Below, one piece after another: positions 33,997-42,900 of a stretch of 64,000 nt of DNA. The stretch is from Rufibacter hautae (GTDB lineage Bacteria > Bacteroidota > Bacteroidia > Cytophagales > Hymenobacteraceae). Location of the stretch: contig NZ_VKKY01000003.1 of assembly GCF_008271695.1 (NCBI RefSeq), positions 558,001 to 622,000 on the forward strand. The letters are read 5' to 3'. Position numbers and translations under genes: made by a program. How positions within the stretch are numbered: position 1 is the stretch's first letter; each line of letters begins with the position of its first letter. The notes below the pieces were generated by a model. The model saw only the letters and a program-made list of their open reading frames with translations, was not told the origin of the DNA and searched no databases.

Positions 33997-34419
33997 ATGA
34001 AAAGATTACTACTCCCTCTACTGCTTTCCCTTGCAGTATTCTCCGGTTGCGGCGATGATGAAAAAGAAGATACCCCAACTCCTACCCCGGTAGTTGAAGA
34101 GAAGCCTAAGGTTGCGGATGTAGAGACCATCTCAGCTAAAGCAGAGGCAGATGGTAGCGTAACCTTATCGGGTAAGATCAACAAGTTCAAACCCACTGAC
34201 TTGGATTACGGGTTCATCGCCGCAGAAGACAGTTTATTCAAAGTAATTCCGATTAAGTTGGTTCTCAAGCACGCGAAGCCCGAGTTAGGCCCATATACCA
34301 TGACCATTCCGGCTGATAGCCGCCTATTTGTGAAAGGCAAAAAGTATTATTTCAAAGCAGCAGTGGAGATTGAGAAAAATCTGTACCAAGGCTATAACAT
34401 GATGTCTTTTATTTTCTAA
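33997..34419 (+). CDS. Small lipoprotein of unknown function
   Basis: 140 residues. Signal peptide with lipobox VFSGC (Cys18), followed by an acidic, proline/threonine-rich tether (DDEKEDTPTPTPVVEEKP) and a compact beta-rich domain with a fibronectin-like look (GSVTLSGKINKFKP ... YYFKAAVEI). It is 33 bp upstream of a second lipoprotein gene with a near-identical signal, probably in one transcript. Surface or periplasmic face of the outer membrane. Confidence 0.75.
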   Translation: MKRLLLPLLLSLAVFSGCGDDEKEDTPTPTPVVEEKPKVADVETISAKAEADGSVTLSGKINKFKPTDLDYGFIAAEDSLFKVIPIKLVLKHAKPELGPYTMTIPADSRLFVKGKKYYFKAAVEIEKNLYQGYNMMSFIF

Positions 34420-34452
34420 AGGATCTATAACCCTATATCAATTTCAAACTCA

Positions 34453-34902
34453 ATGAGAAGACTTCTATCCTTATTGCTGGTATTCCTTGTGGTTTTCTCC
34501 GGCTGCTCTAGTGACGATGAAGCTGATGTACTAACCGTTGCTGAGGCAGAGGCCTTACTCCAGGGAAAGTGGTTGCTCACCAGCGGGTCTCAAGATACTT
34601 TTCTGGACAACGGGAGTTTCGTCAGGTCTGAGCAGTTGTCCTTAGAGGATCCAGAGTACCTGTCATTCAGCGGTGGCAATGTTCAGGTGGAAATCTTTGA
34701 TAAAGAAGATTCCTCCAGGCGGTTGTATAACCTTTCAGAGGGGTTCGTAATTGCCTCCAATGCTGGCAAAATAACCCTTAGATTTAACCAAAATGATTAT
34801 GAAGTGCTTGTCCTTTCCCAGGAACAGCTTCGGTTGCGCATTGAGTTTGACAATGGCGGGGAGTACCTACTTAAGAATTATAACTTCACAAAAACAAAAT
34901 AG
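34453..34902 (+). CDS. Small lipoprotein, lipocalin-like size
   Basis: 149 residues. Lipobox VFSGC followed by SSDDEAD. The mature part begins with LLQGKWLLTSG, the pattern of lipocalin-like domains in Bacteroidota (GKW followed by alternating strands), but the match is only by feel. It shares signal sequence and orientation with the gene 33 bp upstream. Nothing between its stop and 35134 except a C/G-rich repeat fragment at about 35028-35046. Confidence 0.72.
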   Translation: MRRLLSLLLVFLVVFSGCSSDDEADVLTVAEAEALLQGKWLLTSGSQDTFLDNGSFVRSEQLSLEDPEYLSFSGGNVQVEIFDKEDSSRRLYNLSEGFVIASNAGKITLRFNQNDYEVLVLSQEQLRLRIEFDNGGEYLLKNYNFTKTK

Positions 34903-35134
34903 AGGCCTTATTCTGAGTTAACTTAAATGAGAATCCTTTTACCCGTCGTGGCCTCTTCCTAGTAAGTAACGTCAAAGCGTGCGTCCGTCACTTGCATTTA
35001 CTTCAGCGGGTCACACCCATTCTCCACCCGAGAGGAGAGGGGGGCACTCAGGGAAGAGGAATACGGAATGGTAGCAGTCTTCCAGTATTTTTACGGGAGC
35101 CTGTGAGATGTAAAGGACTACATTCTGAATGATG

Positions 35135-35174
35135 CGAAACTTACCTTTTTCTTTGGTGAAAAAGGTAAGTTTCG
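35135..35174. terminator. 17-bp terminator of the 35210 gene (minus)
   Basis: CGAAACTTACCTTTTTC and its exact complement around TTTGGT. Confidence 0.75.
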
Positions 35175-35175
35175 G

Positions 35176-35210
35176 GATTCGGCCCTGTTTTTGGGGAAAT
35201 ACCCCAAAAC
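35176..35210. repeat. Copy of the 36-nt palindromic repeat
   Basis: GATTCGGCCCTGTTTTTGG then GGAAATACCCCAAAAC, 35 nt. It begins right after the terminator and reaches the first base of the 35210 stop codon. Confidence 0.6.
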
Positions 35211-35692
35211 TACTGTCTTCCTTTCTTGAAGGTTAAGATGGCTGCTAAGTCAAACGCCATTCCCACGGAGAAAGCCGTTGCAAATGCCGCTCTTGCGTTT
35301 TTGACTTTCTTGTCGCGTTCACTGGCCTTTTGATGGTAGACCAGCATGGCTTGCCTGTACTCGTTGCTTAATTGCTGATAGGCAATCGGGTCGCTGCTGG
35401 CCGCGGCCGCCAAGGCATAGCTGTATTCTAGCGTAGGATCATATGGTTTCTTGTATAAGCCCGGAGCCAGCATGTAATAACCTGCACTGGCGATATTCAA
35501 AGCCAGTCCCACCAACAAAAAACGGTCTGCTCTTTTGGTGTATACATACGGGTAGGTTTCCTCTTTTGAGGAAGGCAATGAAAGATTGATGGCCGTAGTG
35601 GTAGGGGGCTTTGTGGCTAGCGCCAAGGTTGTTTGGGCCATTCCTCCAAATGAAAGGGTGAGGGCAAACAAAACGAGTATAAATTTTCTCAT
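35210..35692 (-). CDS. Exported or membrane protein of unknown function
   Basis: 160 residues. Signal peptide to GMAQ, then a Thr/Pro-rich linker, a hydrophobic segment (FLLVGLALNIASAGYYMLAPG) that is probably membrane-embedded, a charged helical region (EYRQAMLVYHQKASERDKK) and a second hydrophobic stretch (FATAFSVGMAFDLAAILTF). No family recognised. Confidence 0.68.
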   Translation of the reverse strand: MRKFILVLFALTLSFGGMAQTTLALATKPPTTTAINLSLPSSKEETYPYVYTKRADRFLLVGLALNIASAGYYMLAPGLYKKPYDPTLEYSYALAAAASSDPIAYQQLSNEYRQAMLVYHQKASERDKKVKNARAAFATAFSVGMAFDLAAILTFKKGRQ

Positions 35693-35871
35693 AGGTCTTT
35701 GTTTCTTCTAAGATAGCAAACCTTTCACTAATAGTTTCTTTTCAGGGGTAGCAATTCTGGTCAAGTGATTCAATACCTGTCTTCATAAATCCATCGGGTC
35801 ACTTAGGGATTTTGATGTTGAAAAAATGCAAGGCACTAGGGGATTGGTTTATTCTCAATATAGAAAAGCCG

Positions 35872-36126
35872 TTACTGTATTTGTAAGTTTTCCAGACTTA
35901 TCTGGTCTAAGTAGGCGGTGAAATCAGGTTCCTCGGTGAGGGCGTTGATCTGCTCATTGCGGCCGCTGCGGCGAGAGTGATACACCTCGGCAAAGAAATT
36001 CTTGGTCCAGTAGAGCTGTACCTCAAAGTGGTCCTCAGAGCGGCTGGCCACGTAGCGGCCATGCGTCAACAGATAGTCGGCGCGGCCGGCGAAATCCAGG
36101 TAGAGAAAGCCCAACAGGTACAACAT
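35872..36126 (-). CDS. Small conserved protein of unknown function
   Basis: 84 residues. Starts MLYLLGFLYLDFAGRADYLL, then RYVASRSEDHFEVQLYWTKNFFAEVYH. From memory this pattern (YLDFA-RADYLL, G-R-VASR) occurs in small cytoplasmic proteins of other Hymenobacteraceae, which supports it as a real gene. No function can be assigned. Divergent from the PAP2 gene that starts 122 bp to its right. Confidence 0.65.
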   Translation of the reverse strand: MLYLLGFLYLDFAGRADYLLTHGRYVASRSEDHFEVQLYWTKNFFAEVYHSRRSGRNEQINALTEEPDFTAYLDQISLENLQIQ

Positions 36127-36248
36127 GCCTCATATACGCAGCCGGTGCTTCCCCTGGATTTTACTTGCCTGGCTTTCCAGAAGTCAGCATTAGGTGTATC
36201 TATCCTGGGGGGCTCTTGCGTACAACTGGGAAAAGACCTGACGTGCCT

Positions 36249-36962
36249 ATGCAGGAAGAAGTGGAACAGAAAGGAAAGAAAGCGGGGGCGTTTCTGGCGG
36301 TGGTAACCCTGCAGATGGTGGTGGCCTGGCTGGTGTTTGCGGGCTGTGCCTTGTTGTTTTTCTGGATGGCCACCGTGGTGTTTGTGGAGCAGGAAAAAGC
36401 CCTGGACCAAGCCGCCTTCGCCTTTGCCGGTGACCTCACTGATCCCGAGACCACCGATGCCATGTACTTCATCACCTTTTTTGGGTCTAAGAACTTTCTC
36501 ATCTTCGGGTCATTGGGGCTGGCGCTGCTTTTCCTGGTTTTCAAAAAGTGGCGCTTCTATTCCCTCAAGATCATCGCCATCTCAGCCACTACCACGCTGT
36601 TCAACCAGAGCATGAAGGTTTTCTTTGACCGGCCCCGGCCCGTTACCGCGTTTATGCAGGTGAACGGCAACAGTTTCCCCAGCGGACACGCCATGATTGG
36701 CGGGGCGTTCTGGGGTTTGCTCGTGTACCTGGTCTGGACCAATGTGCGGCAGGTCTGGCTTAAATGGCTTTTGAGCATCTTACTGGGTATCTGGATTCTG
36801 CTCATCGGGTTTAGCCGCGTGTACCTGAACGTGCACTACGCCTCAGATGTGCTGGCGGGCTGGGCGGCGGGCATTTTCTGGCTTATCATCGCTATTTTCC
36901 TGCTCAACAAACTGCAGCAAAGGTTTGGCCGGCGGGTAGACAAGGAAATGCAGCAGCCCTAA
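36249..36962 (+). CDS. PAP2-family membrane phosphatase (copy 2)
   Basis: 237 residues from the ATG at 36249 (MQEEVEQKGKKAG); the in-frame upstream extension has no membrane or family character. Motifs KVFFDRPRP, PSGHAM and SRVYLNVHYASDV are intact. The last 50 residues (IGFSRVYLNVHYASDVLAG) are nearly the same as in copy 1 at 31498, so the two are paralogues. Inner-membrane lipid phosphate phosphatase. Confidence 0.9.
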   Translation: MQEEVEQKGKKAGAFLAVVTLQMVVAWLVFAGCALLFFWMATVVFVEQEKALDQAAFAFAGDLTDPETTDAMYFITFFGSKNFLIFGSLGLALLFLVFKKWRFYSLKIIAISATTTLFNQSMKVFFDRPRPVTAFMQVNGNSFPSGHAMIGGAFWGLLVYLVWTNVRQVWLKWLLSILLGIWILLIGFSRVYLNVHYASDVLAGWAAGIFWLIIAIFLLNKLQQRFGRRVDKEMQQP

Positions 36963-36973
36963 CAGAAAAGCCT

Positions 36974-37009
36974 GATTTTAGCCTGTTTTCTGGAAACTAG
37001 CCCCTAAAC
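36974..37009. repeat. Copy of the 36-nt palindromic repeat
   Basis: GATTTTAGCCTGTTTTC then TGGAAACTAGCCCCTAAAC, 36 nt, 11 bp after the PAP2 stop. Confidence 0.75.
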
Positions 37010-37116
37010 CCGACAGCAAAGCGTGGTCTCTGGTGTATTTTCTCAATAAAAATGACAAATTTACGCCTGCAAACGACATCCCATACGTACAGACCCGTCT
37101 GTTAAACCAGCATCAT

Positions 37117-38307
37117 ATGATTATTACGCCCAGAGTACGTGGCTTTATCTGCCTCACCGCCCATCCCCAAGGATGCGAGCAGAATGTAGTGAACCAGATT
37201 AACTATGTGAAATCCAAGGGTTCTGTGGAAGGCCCTAAGAAAGTTTTGGTCATTGGTGCCTCCACCGGTTTCGGGTTGGCCTCCAGAATCACCAGCGCCT
37301 TCGGGGCCAATGCGGCTACCATCGGGGTTTATTTTGAGAAGCCTTCGGCCGAGGGGAAACCAGGCTCACCAGGCTGGTACAACACTGCCGCCTTTGAGAA
37401 ACACGCGCATGAAGCCGGCCTGTACGCCAAAAGCATCAACGGCGATGCCTTCTCTGACGAGATCAAACAGAAAACGCTGGACCTCATCAAAACCGATTTG
37501 GGACAGGTAGACCTGGTGATCTACAGCCTGGCCTCACCGCGCCGGGTGCACCCTAAAACCGGCGTTGTCCACAACTCCGTGCTCAAGCCCATCGGGCAGA
37601 CGTTCTCCAACAAAACCGTTGATTTCCATACCGGCAACGTGTCTGAGGTGAGCATCACGCCGGCTTCTGAGGAGGACATTGAAAACACCGTGGCCGTGAT
37701 GGGCGGCGAGGACTGGGCCATGTGGATGGATGCCCTGAAAGCCGCCGATCTGCTGGCACCGGGCGCCACCACCGTGGCGTACTCGTACATCGGGCCGGGT
37801 TTAACCGAAGCCGTGTACCGCAAAGGCACCATCGGGCGGGCCAAAGACCACCTGGAGGCCACCGCCTTCACCATCACCGATTCCCTGAAAGACCTGAACG
37901 GAAAAGCCTATGTGTCTGTGAACAAGGCCCTGGTGACGCAAGCCAGCTCGGCCATTCCGGTGATTCCGCTGTATATTTCCTTGCTCTACAAAGTGATGAA
38001 AGCCAAAGGCATCCACGAGGGGACCATTGAGCAGATCCAGCGCCTGTTCCAGGAAAGACTCTTCGCCGGGGCAGACGTGCCGGTAGACGAGAAAGGCAGA
38101 ATCCGGATTGATGACTGGGAGATGCGCGAGGACGTGCAGGCCGAAGTTGCTGCCCTCTGGGAGCAAGCCACCACCGAAACCCTTCCCGAAATTGGAGACC
38201 TCCAAGGCTACCGCACCGATTTCTTCAACCTGTTCGGGTTTGAAGTGGAAGGCGTGGAATACGGCACCGATGTCAACGAAGTAGTGGAAGTGCCTGGCCT
38301 GGTATAA
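37117..38307 (+). CDS. fabV: Trans-2-enoyl-CoA/ACP reductase, FabV type
   Basis: 396 residues from the ATG at 37117 (MIITPRVRGFICLTAHPQGC, the characteristic FabV start). NADH-dependent reduction of the enoyl double bond in fatty acid elongation. The nucleotide-binding stretch KKVLVIGASTGFGLASRI (about 40-57), IYSLASPRR, and the extended Tyr-x8-Lys active site (in the YSYIGPGLTEAVYRKGTIG region) are visible. FabV enzymes are generally insensitive to triclosan. Stand-alone gene with a terminator downstream. Confidence 0.94.
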   Translation: MIITPRVRGFICLTAHPQGCEQNVVNQINYVKSKGSVEGPKKVLVIGASTGFGLASRITSAFGANAATIGVYFEKPSAEGKPGSPGWYNTAAFEKHAHEAGLYAKSINGDAFSDEIKQKTLDLIKTDLGQVDLVIYSLASPRRVHPKTGVVHNSVLKPIGQTFSNKTVDFHTGNVSEVSITPASEEDIENTVAVMGGEDWAMWMDALKAADLLAPGATTVAYSYIGPGLTEAVYRKGTIGRAKDHLEATAFTITDSLKDLNGKAYVSVNKALVTQASSAIPVIPLYISLLYKVMKAKGIHEGTIEQIQRLFQERLFAGADVPVDEKGRIRIDDWEMREDVQAEVAALWEQATTETLPEIGDLQGYRTDFFNLFGFEVEGVEYGTDVNEVVEVPGLV

Positions 38308-38364
38308 GCCTCACCACAGGTATTTATAAGTAGCAGCCTACGTAGCTTTACTGATCTTTCCTCA

Positions 38365-38437
38365 AAAAAGGACCTTGCAAAAGACATGGAAGACCTCAAC
38401 TGATGAGTCATTCCAATCTATTTGCAAGGTCCTTTTT
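38365..38437. terminator. 17-bp terminator between convergent fabV and macrodomain gene
   Basis: AAAAAGGACCTTGCAAA / TTTGCAAGGTCCTTTTT. The 39-nt interior folds further through TGGAA/TTCCA. Confidence 0.8.
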
Positions 38438-38476
38438 GATTTCTAGGCTTAAAGCAGCGGATTGGTTTCCAGCCAA

Positions 38477-39019
38477 CTAAGACTTTAGATGGGCCAACTG
38501 CTCCTCGTACAAACGCAGGTTTTCAGGGTCAAAGACAACAAATGTTACTTGCTCCGGTACGTCATGTTGCGCCAGATAATGGAGGACTGTCTGCACGGCC
38601 ACGGCCGCGGCTTTGTCTTTGGGATAACCATATATGCCCGTGCTGATATTGGGGAAAGCGATGGTTTTAAGGCCATGTTCCTGGGCTAGTGCCAAACAGT
38701 TGCGGTAGCAGTTGGCCAGTAAGGCGGGTTCATTTTTGTGACCTCCGTTCCAGACCGGCCCTACCGTGTGGATGACGTACTGGGCTGGTAACCTGCCGCC
38801 TGTGGTAATCACCGCCTCGCCGGTTTTGCAGCCGCCCTGGCGGGCCACAATCTTTCGGCAATTTTCCAGAATGGCGGGTCCGCCCGCCCGGTGAATGGCC
38901 CCGTCTACGCCACCGCCGCCCAGCAGACTTGAATTAGCCGCATTCACAATGGCATCAGCCTTTACTTTGGTAATGTCTCCTTGCAAAAGTTGGATGCGGT
39001 GGGCGGTAGAATCTGGCAT
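38477..39019 (-). CDS. Macrodomain protein, O-acetyl-ADP-ribose deacetylase-like
   Basis: 180 residues, a single macrodomain. Motifs: [19 protein letters not shown] (about 16-34), [10 protein letters not shown], the catalytic-loop neighbourhood AGGPAI, and ISTGIYGYP near residue 125. It most resembles the YmdB-type MacroD class that hydrolyses O-acetyl-ADP-ribose and ADP-ribosyl esters. Cytoplasmic, stand-alone. A 36-nt palindrome directly precedes its start. Confidence 0.92.
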   Translation of the reverse strand: MPDSTAHRIQLLQGDITKVKADAIVNAANSSLLGGGGVDGAIHRAGGPAILENCRKIVARQGGCKTGEAVITTGGRLPAQYVIHTVGPVWNGGHKNEPALLANCYRNCLALAQEHGLKTIAFPNISTGIYGYPKDKAAAVAVQTVLHYLAQHDVPEQVTFVVFDPENLRLYEEQLAHLKS

Positions 39020-39022
39020 ACG

Positions 39023-39057
39023 GTTTTATGGCTGTTTTTAGAAAATCGGGTTGAAAT
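39023..39057. repeat. Copy of the 36-nt palindromic repeat
   Basis: GTTTTATGGCTGTTTTT then AGAAAATCGGGTTGAAAT, 35 nt, three bases upstream of the macrodomain ATG. Confidence 0.7.
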
Positions 39058-39107
39058 GATGCGTGGGAGCGGCTCTGAAAGAGAAACCTTTGAAACAAAT
39101 CTGCAAG

Positions 39108-39246
39108 CGTCAACCCACCCCTGCCCCTCCGAGGAGGGGATTTTGCAAACCCGTCCAAAGATCTACTTTATTCCGAAATTCTATCTTCTCTTAGTTTTTA
39201 CTTTACCTGATATTCCCCTTCTCGTAGGGGTAGGGGTGGGTTGACG
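39108..39246. repeat. 139-bp element with 21-bp terminal inverted repeats
   Basis: CGTCAACCCACCCCTGCCCC (39108-39127) pairs with the end at 39226-39246 with one mismatch. A CCCCTCC-GAGG-AGGGG hairpin lies inside the left end. The interior is AT-rich and non-coding. MITE-like; single-end fragments are at about 54153 and 60904. Confidence 0.75.
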
Positions 39247-39275
39247 ATTTTAGAGTATTCAATCCTCCACTTCCT

Positions 39276-41612
39276 TCAGCATTTGATCTGCACCCGAAGG
39301 GCTTTGAGGCCGCTTACGCCTTGCAGGTCTTCCACCTCCAGTTGCTCCACCTCCTCGGTTAAGACGCCTTTGTTCTGCAGATATTCAATGTACTCAAGGT
39401 ACTCGTTGGCCTCGCGGGCCTGGGAGTAGACAATCGCGATCTTGCCGGGTTGGGTGAGGCGTTCGTCGGTGTCCCGCACCAGGGCTTTGTCAATGCGTTT
39501 CTTCACTATCTCGTAGCGGATGTTGTAGGCGCCGTCCACATCAAACTTGCGCTCGTCTTGCCGGAACCTGATGGCCAGCGGCTGGCTGTGGATGAGAATC
39601 AGTTGGGTGGTTTCCAGGGGCACTTTCAGTTTGGGTTTGAGGGCCTGCGTGCGGCGGGCCACCTCGCAGATCACCATCAACTGCCAGAGCCGCAGGTTCC
39701 GGAGGAACATGATGTCAAAGGGCATGTTTTCCACCAGAGACTGGCCCACGTAGATGTTTAGCTCCACGCCATCGGTGACAAACCGTTCAAAATAATGCGG
39801 GTACATTTCCTGGGCGTTGAGTTCTTCCTGCTCCACGTACTCAGAGATGGTCTCGTTGATGAGGGTAAGGCTTTCCTCAAAGGCTTTCCGGCGTTTGTAC
39901 AGGATTCCCAGGTTGGGGTCCATGGCCTCGCGGTAAGTGTTGATGGTTTCCACCAGTTCTGGGTTGGTGGCCTCCAGAAACTGGAACATGGGTTCCACCT
40001 GGGTGCGCAGGGTCTCAAAAATGGTGATACCGTCCTGCACCAACACGCCCTTCCTAAGCTGGCGCAGGTGCTTAGAGACCGAGAACCGGAGTTCGTCCAG
40101 GATAGGCAATGCATGTACCTCTACGGCTTTCCTCAGCACATTCTCGGCCAGTTCCAAGTGCTCTACCAGGTCGCCTAAGATGGCGGTGTTACGCTCGGTG
40201 CTGGAACTGCGTATGTCGGCCACGGCGTAAAGCGGGTACACATCAGGGAAAATGATGGCCTCCATCTCGGGGCTGGGCGCGATGGGCGAGGCATTGATCT
40301 TGTCCAACATGTTCATGGCCGCTTCCCTAAAACGCCACTCCAGCACCGGGTGGATGGCGGTGAATTTCTCCCGGATCACCGACTGCACGCGAGCCTCAAT
40401 CTCCTCTGAGTTGCGGTTCACAGCCACCGAGAACAAGGGCAGAAACTGCTCTACCTTGGAAATGGAGAAGTTGTCCAGATCGCCTGGTTGGGGCGAGCCC
40501 AGTTCTAAAATACCGATGGGGTCATCGCCGTAGCGGAGCAAGGCCAGCACAATGTTTTTGATGCCCATGTTCAGCATCTCCTCGCGCACCCCGCTGGGGA
40601 GCTGGTTTGAGTTTTCTACGTTCTTGATCACCAATGGCGCCCCGTCTCGCACCAGTTCGTCATAAATGGCCTTAAAACCCGCGTAACTGGAGCTGGTGAT
40701 CTCGCTCTGGAGCAGGAAACTGTGGTTGATCTTGTTCCCGAAGTTGACGAATGCGCTCTTGTTTTTGTGGAACGCCGCCACGCCCAACTGCAGGTGCGGC
40801 CGCTTAAATAGAACCCTTATTTTTTCCTGCAATTGCTCAAACCGGTCGGGGGCCAGCATCACATCGCGCTCCAGCAGATCGTTCTTGAGCGAGGACAATA
40901 CTTCCTGGTCCGTGACGTCGCGCAGGCTCATGATGTAGAACCCGCTGATCTCAAAGTTCTGCGGCGGCAACAGCTCCATCCAGATGTCCATGTCCCGGAT
41001 GTTGTCCAGCATGGTCTGGATGTCTTCCTCGCTGAGGTCGGGCAGAGTCTGGGTGGGCGTGATGTCCAGAAACTGGGTGTTCAGCACCACGTTGTAGTGG
41101 CGGTAAAGCCCCAGTTGGTAATCTGGCACGGTATAGATCAGGAACTCCTCGTGCGGCACCTGCACCTGGTAGAATTTCTCCAGAATGAGCAGGTACACCA
41201 TGCGCACCCGGTTAAAGAGCATGCGTTGGTCGTCTATGTTGAGCGGCCGCTTGAGGTGGTTATGGTCATTGAGGATGATCTGCTTGAAGGGCTTGGTGAA
41301 ATAGAAGCTGGCATCATAGCGCGGGCTTACCGCGCCGCTGGCCTCAGACTCATGGGTGGCCGGCGGAAAAATGGCCGTCATGAGCAACTCTATGAGGCAA
41401 TGGTGCTCATCGTCCAGCGCGGTTACATCCGTGATGGGGTCCAACAGTTCTGGTACCTCCTGCAGTTGCCGGTTTACTTCTTGGGCGCTCAGCGTGAAGC
41501 TGCTCTTACAGTCATCCTGAAACTGTTGCCAGTAAGATATAATGGGCTTTAGGCTTAAACTAGCCTTGAACGGAAACGAAGAGACACTTATCTGAAAATC
41601 GTTGGATTGCAT
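39276..41612 (-). CDS. Large GAF-domain-type protein of unknown function
   Basis: 778 residues, soluble, no signal peptide or membrane helix. The central section (about 325-395: GAPLVIKNVENSNQLPSGVR ... DDPIGILELGS) has the shape of a GAF sensor domain with the closing strand-turn IGILELGS. Both flanks are long and mostly helical (for example LVEHLELAENVLRKAVEVHA). No kinase, cyclase or DNA-binding domain is present. I recall similar long single-GAF proteins in Cytophagales, but not a function. Stand-alone gene bounded by repeats. Confidence 0.72.
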   Translation of the reverse strand: MQSNDFQISVSSFPFKASLSLKPIISYWQQFQDDCKSSFTLSAQEVNRQLQEVPELLDPITDVTALDDEHHCLIELLMTAIFPPATHESEASGAVSPRYDASFYFTKPFKQIILNDHNHLKRPLNIDDQRMLFNRVRMVYLLILEKFYQVQVPHEEFLIYTVPDYQLGLYRHYNVVLNTQFLDITPTQTLPDLSEEDIQTMLDNIRDMDIWMELLPPQNFEISGFYIMSLRDVTDQEVLSSLKNDLLERDVMLAPDRFEQLQEKIRVLFKRPHLQLGVAAFHKNKSAFVNFGNKINHSFLLQSEITSSSYAGFKAIYDELVRDGAPLVIKNVENSNQLPSGVREEMLNMGIKNIVLALLRYGDDPIGILELGSPQPGDLDNFSISKVEQFLPLFSVAVNRNSEEIEARVQSVIREKFTAIHPVLEWRFREAAMNMLDKINASPIAPSPEMEAIIFPDVYPLYAVADIRSSSTERNTAILGDLVEHLELAENVLRKAVEVHALPILDELRFSVSKHLRQLRKGVLVQDGITIFETLRTQVEPMFQFLEATNPELVETINTYREAMDPNLGILYKRRKAFEESLTLINETISEYVEQEELNAQEMYPHYFERFVTDGVELNIYVGQSLVENMPFDIMFLRNLRLWQLMVICEVARRTQALKPKLKVPLETTQLILIHSQPLAIRFRQDERKFDVDGAYNIRYEIVKKRIDKALVRDTDERLTQPGKIAIVYSQAREANEYLEYIEYLQNKGVLTEEVEQLEVEDLQGVSGLKALRVQIKC

Positions 41613-41776
41613 ACAGGGCTTTTAACGGAAAAACAGGGGGCCAGATACATAAAAAGGCTCTCATTATGTGGGCGGCCGTTTTCTGGCAAAAACAAACCCC
41701 GGCAAAGGGAAGAAAGAAGACTTCAGAGGGACCCACGTCTGGGTTGTGCGCGGAAAGAGAGCCTGAAGTCAGTTGC

Positions 41777-41812
41777 GTTTACGGGCTGAAATCCTGGAAA
41801 TGGCCCTAAAAC
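41777..41812. repeat. Copy of the 36-nt palindromic repeat
   Basis: GTTTACGGGCTGAAATCC then TGGAAATGGCCCTAAAAC, 36 nt. A more degenerate match lies at 41664-41700. Confidence 0.65.
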
Positions 41813-41815
41813 AAA

Positions 41816-41838
41816 GAAGCCCACCAAAGGCAGGCTTC
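41816..41838 (-). terminator. Weak terminator of the fasciclin gene
   Basis: GAAGCC/GGCTTC 6-bp stem, followed on the minus strand by TTTGTTTT, which is the end of the adjacent 36-nt repeat. Confidence 0.45.
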
Positions 41839-41861
41839 CTGGCATGAAAAGGGAAAGGAAA

Positions 41862-42407
41862 TTACATGGTGGGCAGGACCACGGTATCAATCACGTGGGT
41901 TACGCCGTTGCTGGACATCACATTTGGGGTAGAGATGCGTGCACCGTTGATCATCACATCGTTGCCTTTCTTAGACACGGTTAAGGTTTCGCCCTGCACG
42001 GTGGTCAGCTTCTGGCCGTCTTTCAGGTCTTTGGCCTGCAGTCTGCCGGGGACCACGTGGTAGGTCAGCACCGAGGTGAGTTTGGCTTTGTTTTCTGGCT
42101 GAAGCAGCGTCTCCACGGTACCGGCCGGAAGTTTGGCAAAGGCAGCGTTGGTTGGGGCAAACACCGTGAAAGGACCTGCGCCCATGAGGGTCTCCGCTAA
42201 GCCGGCGGCTTTCACAGCGGCCACCAGGGTGGTGTGGTCACTGGAGCCCAGCGCATTGGCCACAATATTTTTGGAAGGTACCATAAGGGCACCCCCTACC
42301 ATCACGCCTTTTTCCTTGGCGTTGGCAGAAGCGGTCTGGGCAGAAGCGTTAAAAGTGGTCAGGGCCATAGCGCCTGCCACGGCGAACAGATAAAATAACT
42401 TTTTCAT
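41862..42407 (-). CDS. Fasciclin (FAS1) domain exported protein
   Basis: 181 residues from the ATG at 42407 (MKKLFYLFAVAGAMA); the 13-codon upstream extension is rejected because it hides the signal peptide. The signal ends at about ASAQ. One FAS1 domain covers about 45-180: AGPFTVFAPTNAAFAKLP, LTYHVVPG and the closing GVTHVIDTVVLP. Secreted or surface-associated adhesion-type domain; in Bacteroidota these single-domain proteins have no settled role. Preceded by about 490 bp without genes. Confidence 0.9.
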   Translation of the reverse strand: MKKLFYLFAVAGAMALTTFNASAQTASANAKEKGVMVGGALMVPSKNIVANALGSSDHTTLVAAVKAAGLAETLMGAGPFTVFAPTNAAFAKLPAGTVETLLQPENKAKLTSVLTYHVVPGRLQAKDLKDGQKLTTVQGETLTVSKKGNDVMINGARISTPNVMSSNGVTHVIDTVVLPTM

Positions 42408-42563
42408 TAGATCTTGTTTGGATTGGTTAGGTAAATGATGACTCACTTACGGCCTCGCCACCTCGCCTGGATTTTTCAATTAGCAAACTATTTCCCCGCT
42501 CCAGCAGATATATCGGTCAAAAGCTTTTAGTAGAATTGGGTTTAAGCAGGACAAGTACTTGGG

Positions 42564-42599
42564 GTTTTCAGCTTGTTTTTCAGAAAACAGGCCTGAAAC
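42564..42599. repeat. Copy of the 36-nt palindromic repeat (near consensus)
   Basis: GTTTTCAGCTTGTTTTTC then AGAAAACAGGCCTGAAAC, 36 nt. One of the best copies. Confidence 0.85.
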
Positions 42600-42830
42600 A
42601 ATGGGGTGGGGCTACCATCTGGAGAACACCAGAATGCAGGCAGGGCAGAGAAGAAGCTGTTTAAAAGCTGATTTGCCCAAAACGTTTTCAAAACATCGGG
42701 GGCAGTACCAGAAAAAAGCCAATCCGTGGACACGGGCTTCCAAAATGGGGTGATCCGAAGAGGCAAGAGTACACAACCCACCTGTTAAGAACCAGGCAGA
42801 AATATCAGGCGCTCTCTGGTGGGCTACCCT

Positions 42831-42866
42831 GTTTTTAAGCTGATTTTCCAAAAACAGAGGAAAAAC
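42831..42866. repeat. Copy of the 36-nt palindromic repeat
   Basis: GTTTTTAAGCTGATTTTCC then AAAAACAGAGGAAAAAC, 36 nt, downstream of the pullulanase stop on the minus strand. Confidence 0.7.
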
Positions 42867-42900
42867 GCCGCCGCGGAGAGGCCAAAAGTAAAGCCGGAAA

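Larger units (their letters stand above)
42408..42900. other. Gene-free spacer of about 490 bp with repeats
   Basis: Holds two good 36-nt palindromes (42564 and 42831) and a third degenerate one (about 42659-42695). No reading frame here looks coding. Confidence 0.6.

Noticed and set aside
32351-36249. Integrative element using tRNA-Leu as attachment site
   Set aside because: No integrase and no second copy of the tRNA 3' end were found; the composition change alone is not enough.
42542-42851. Overlapping minus-strand frames of 79 codons
   Set aside because: They run through two 36-nt palindromes and have no consistent codon bias or domain.
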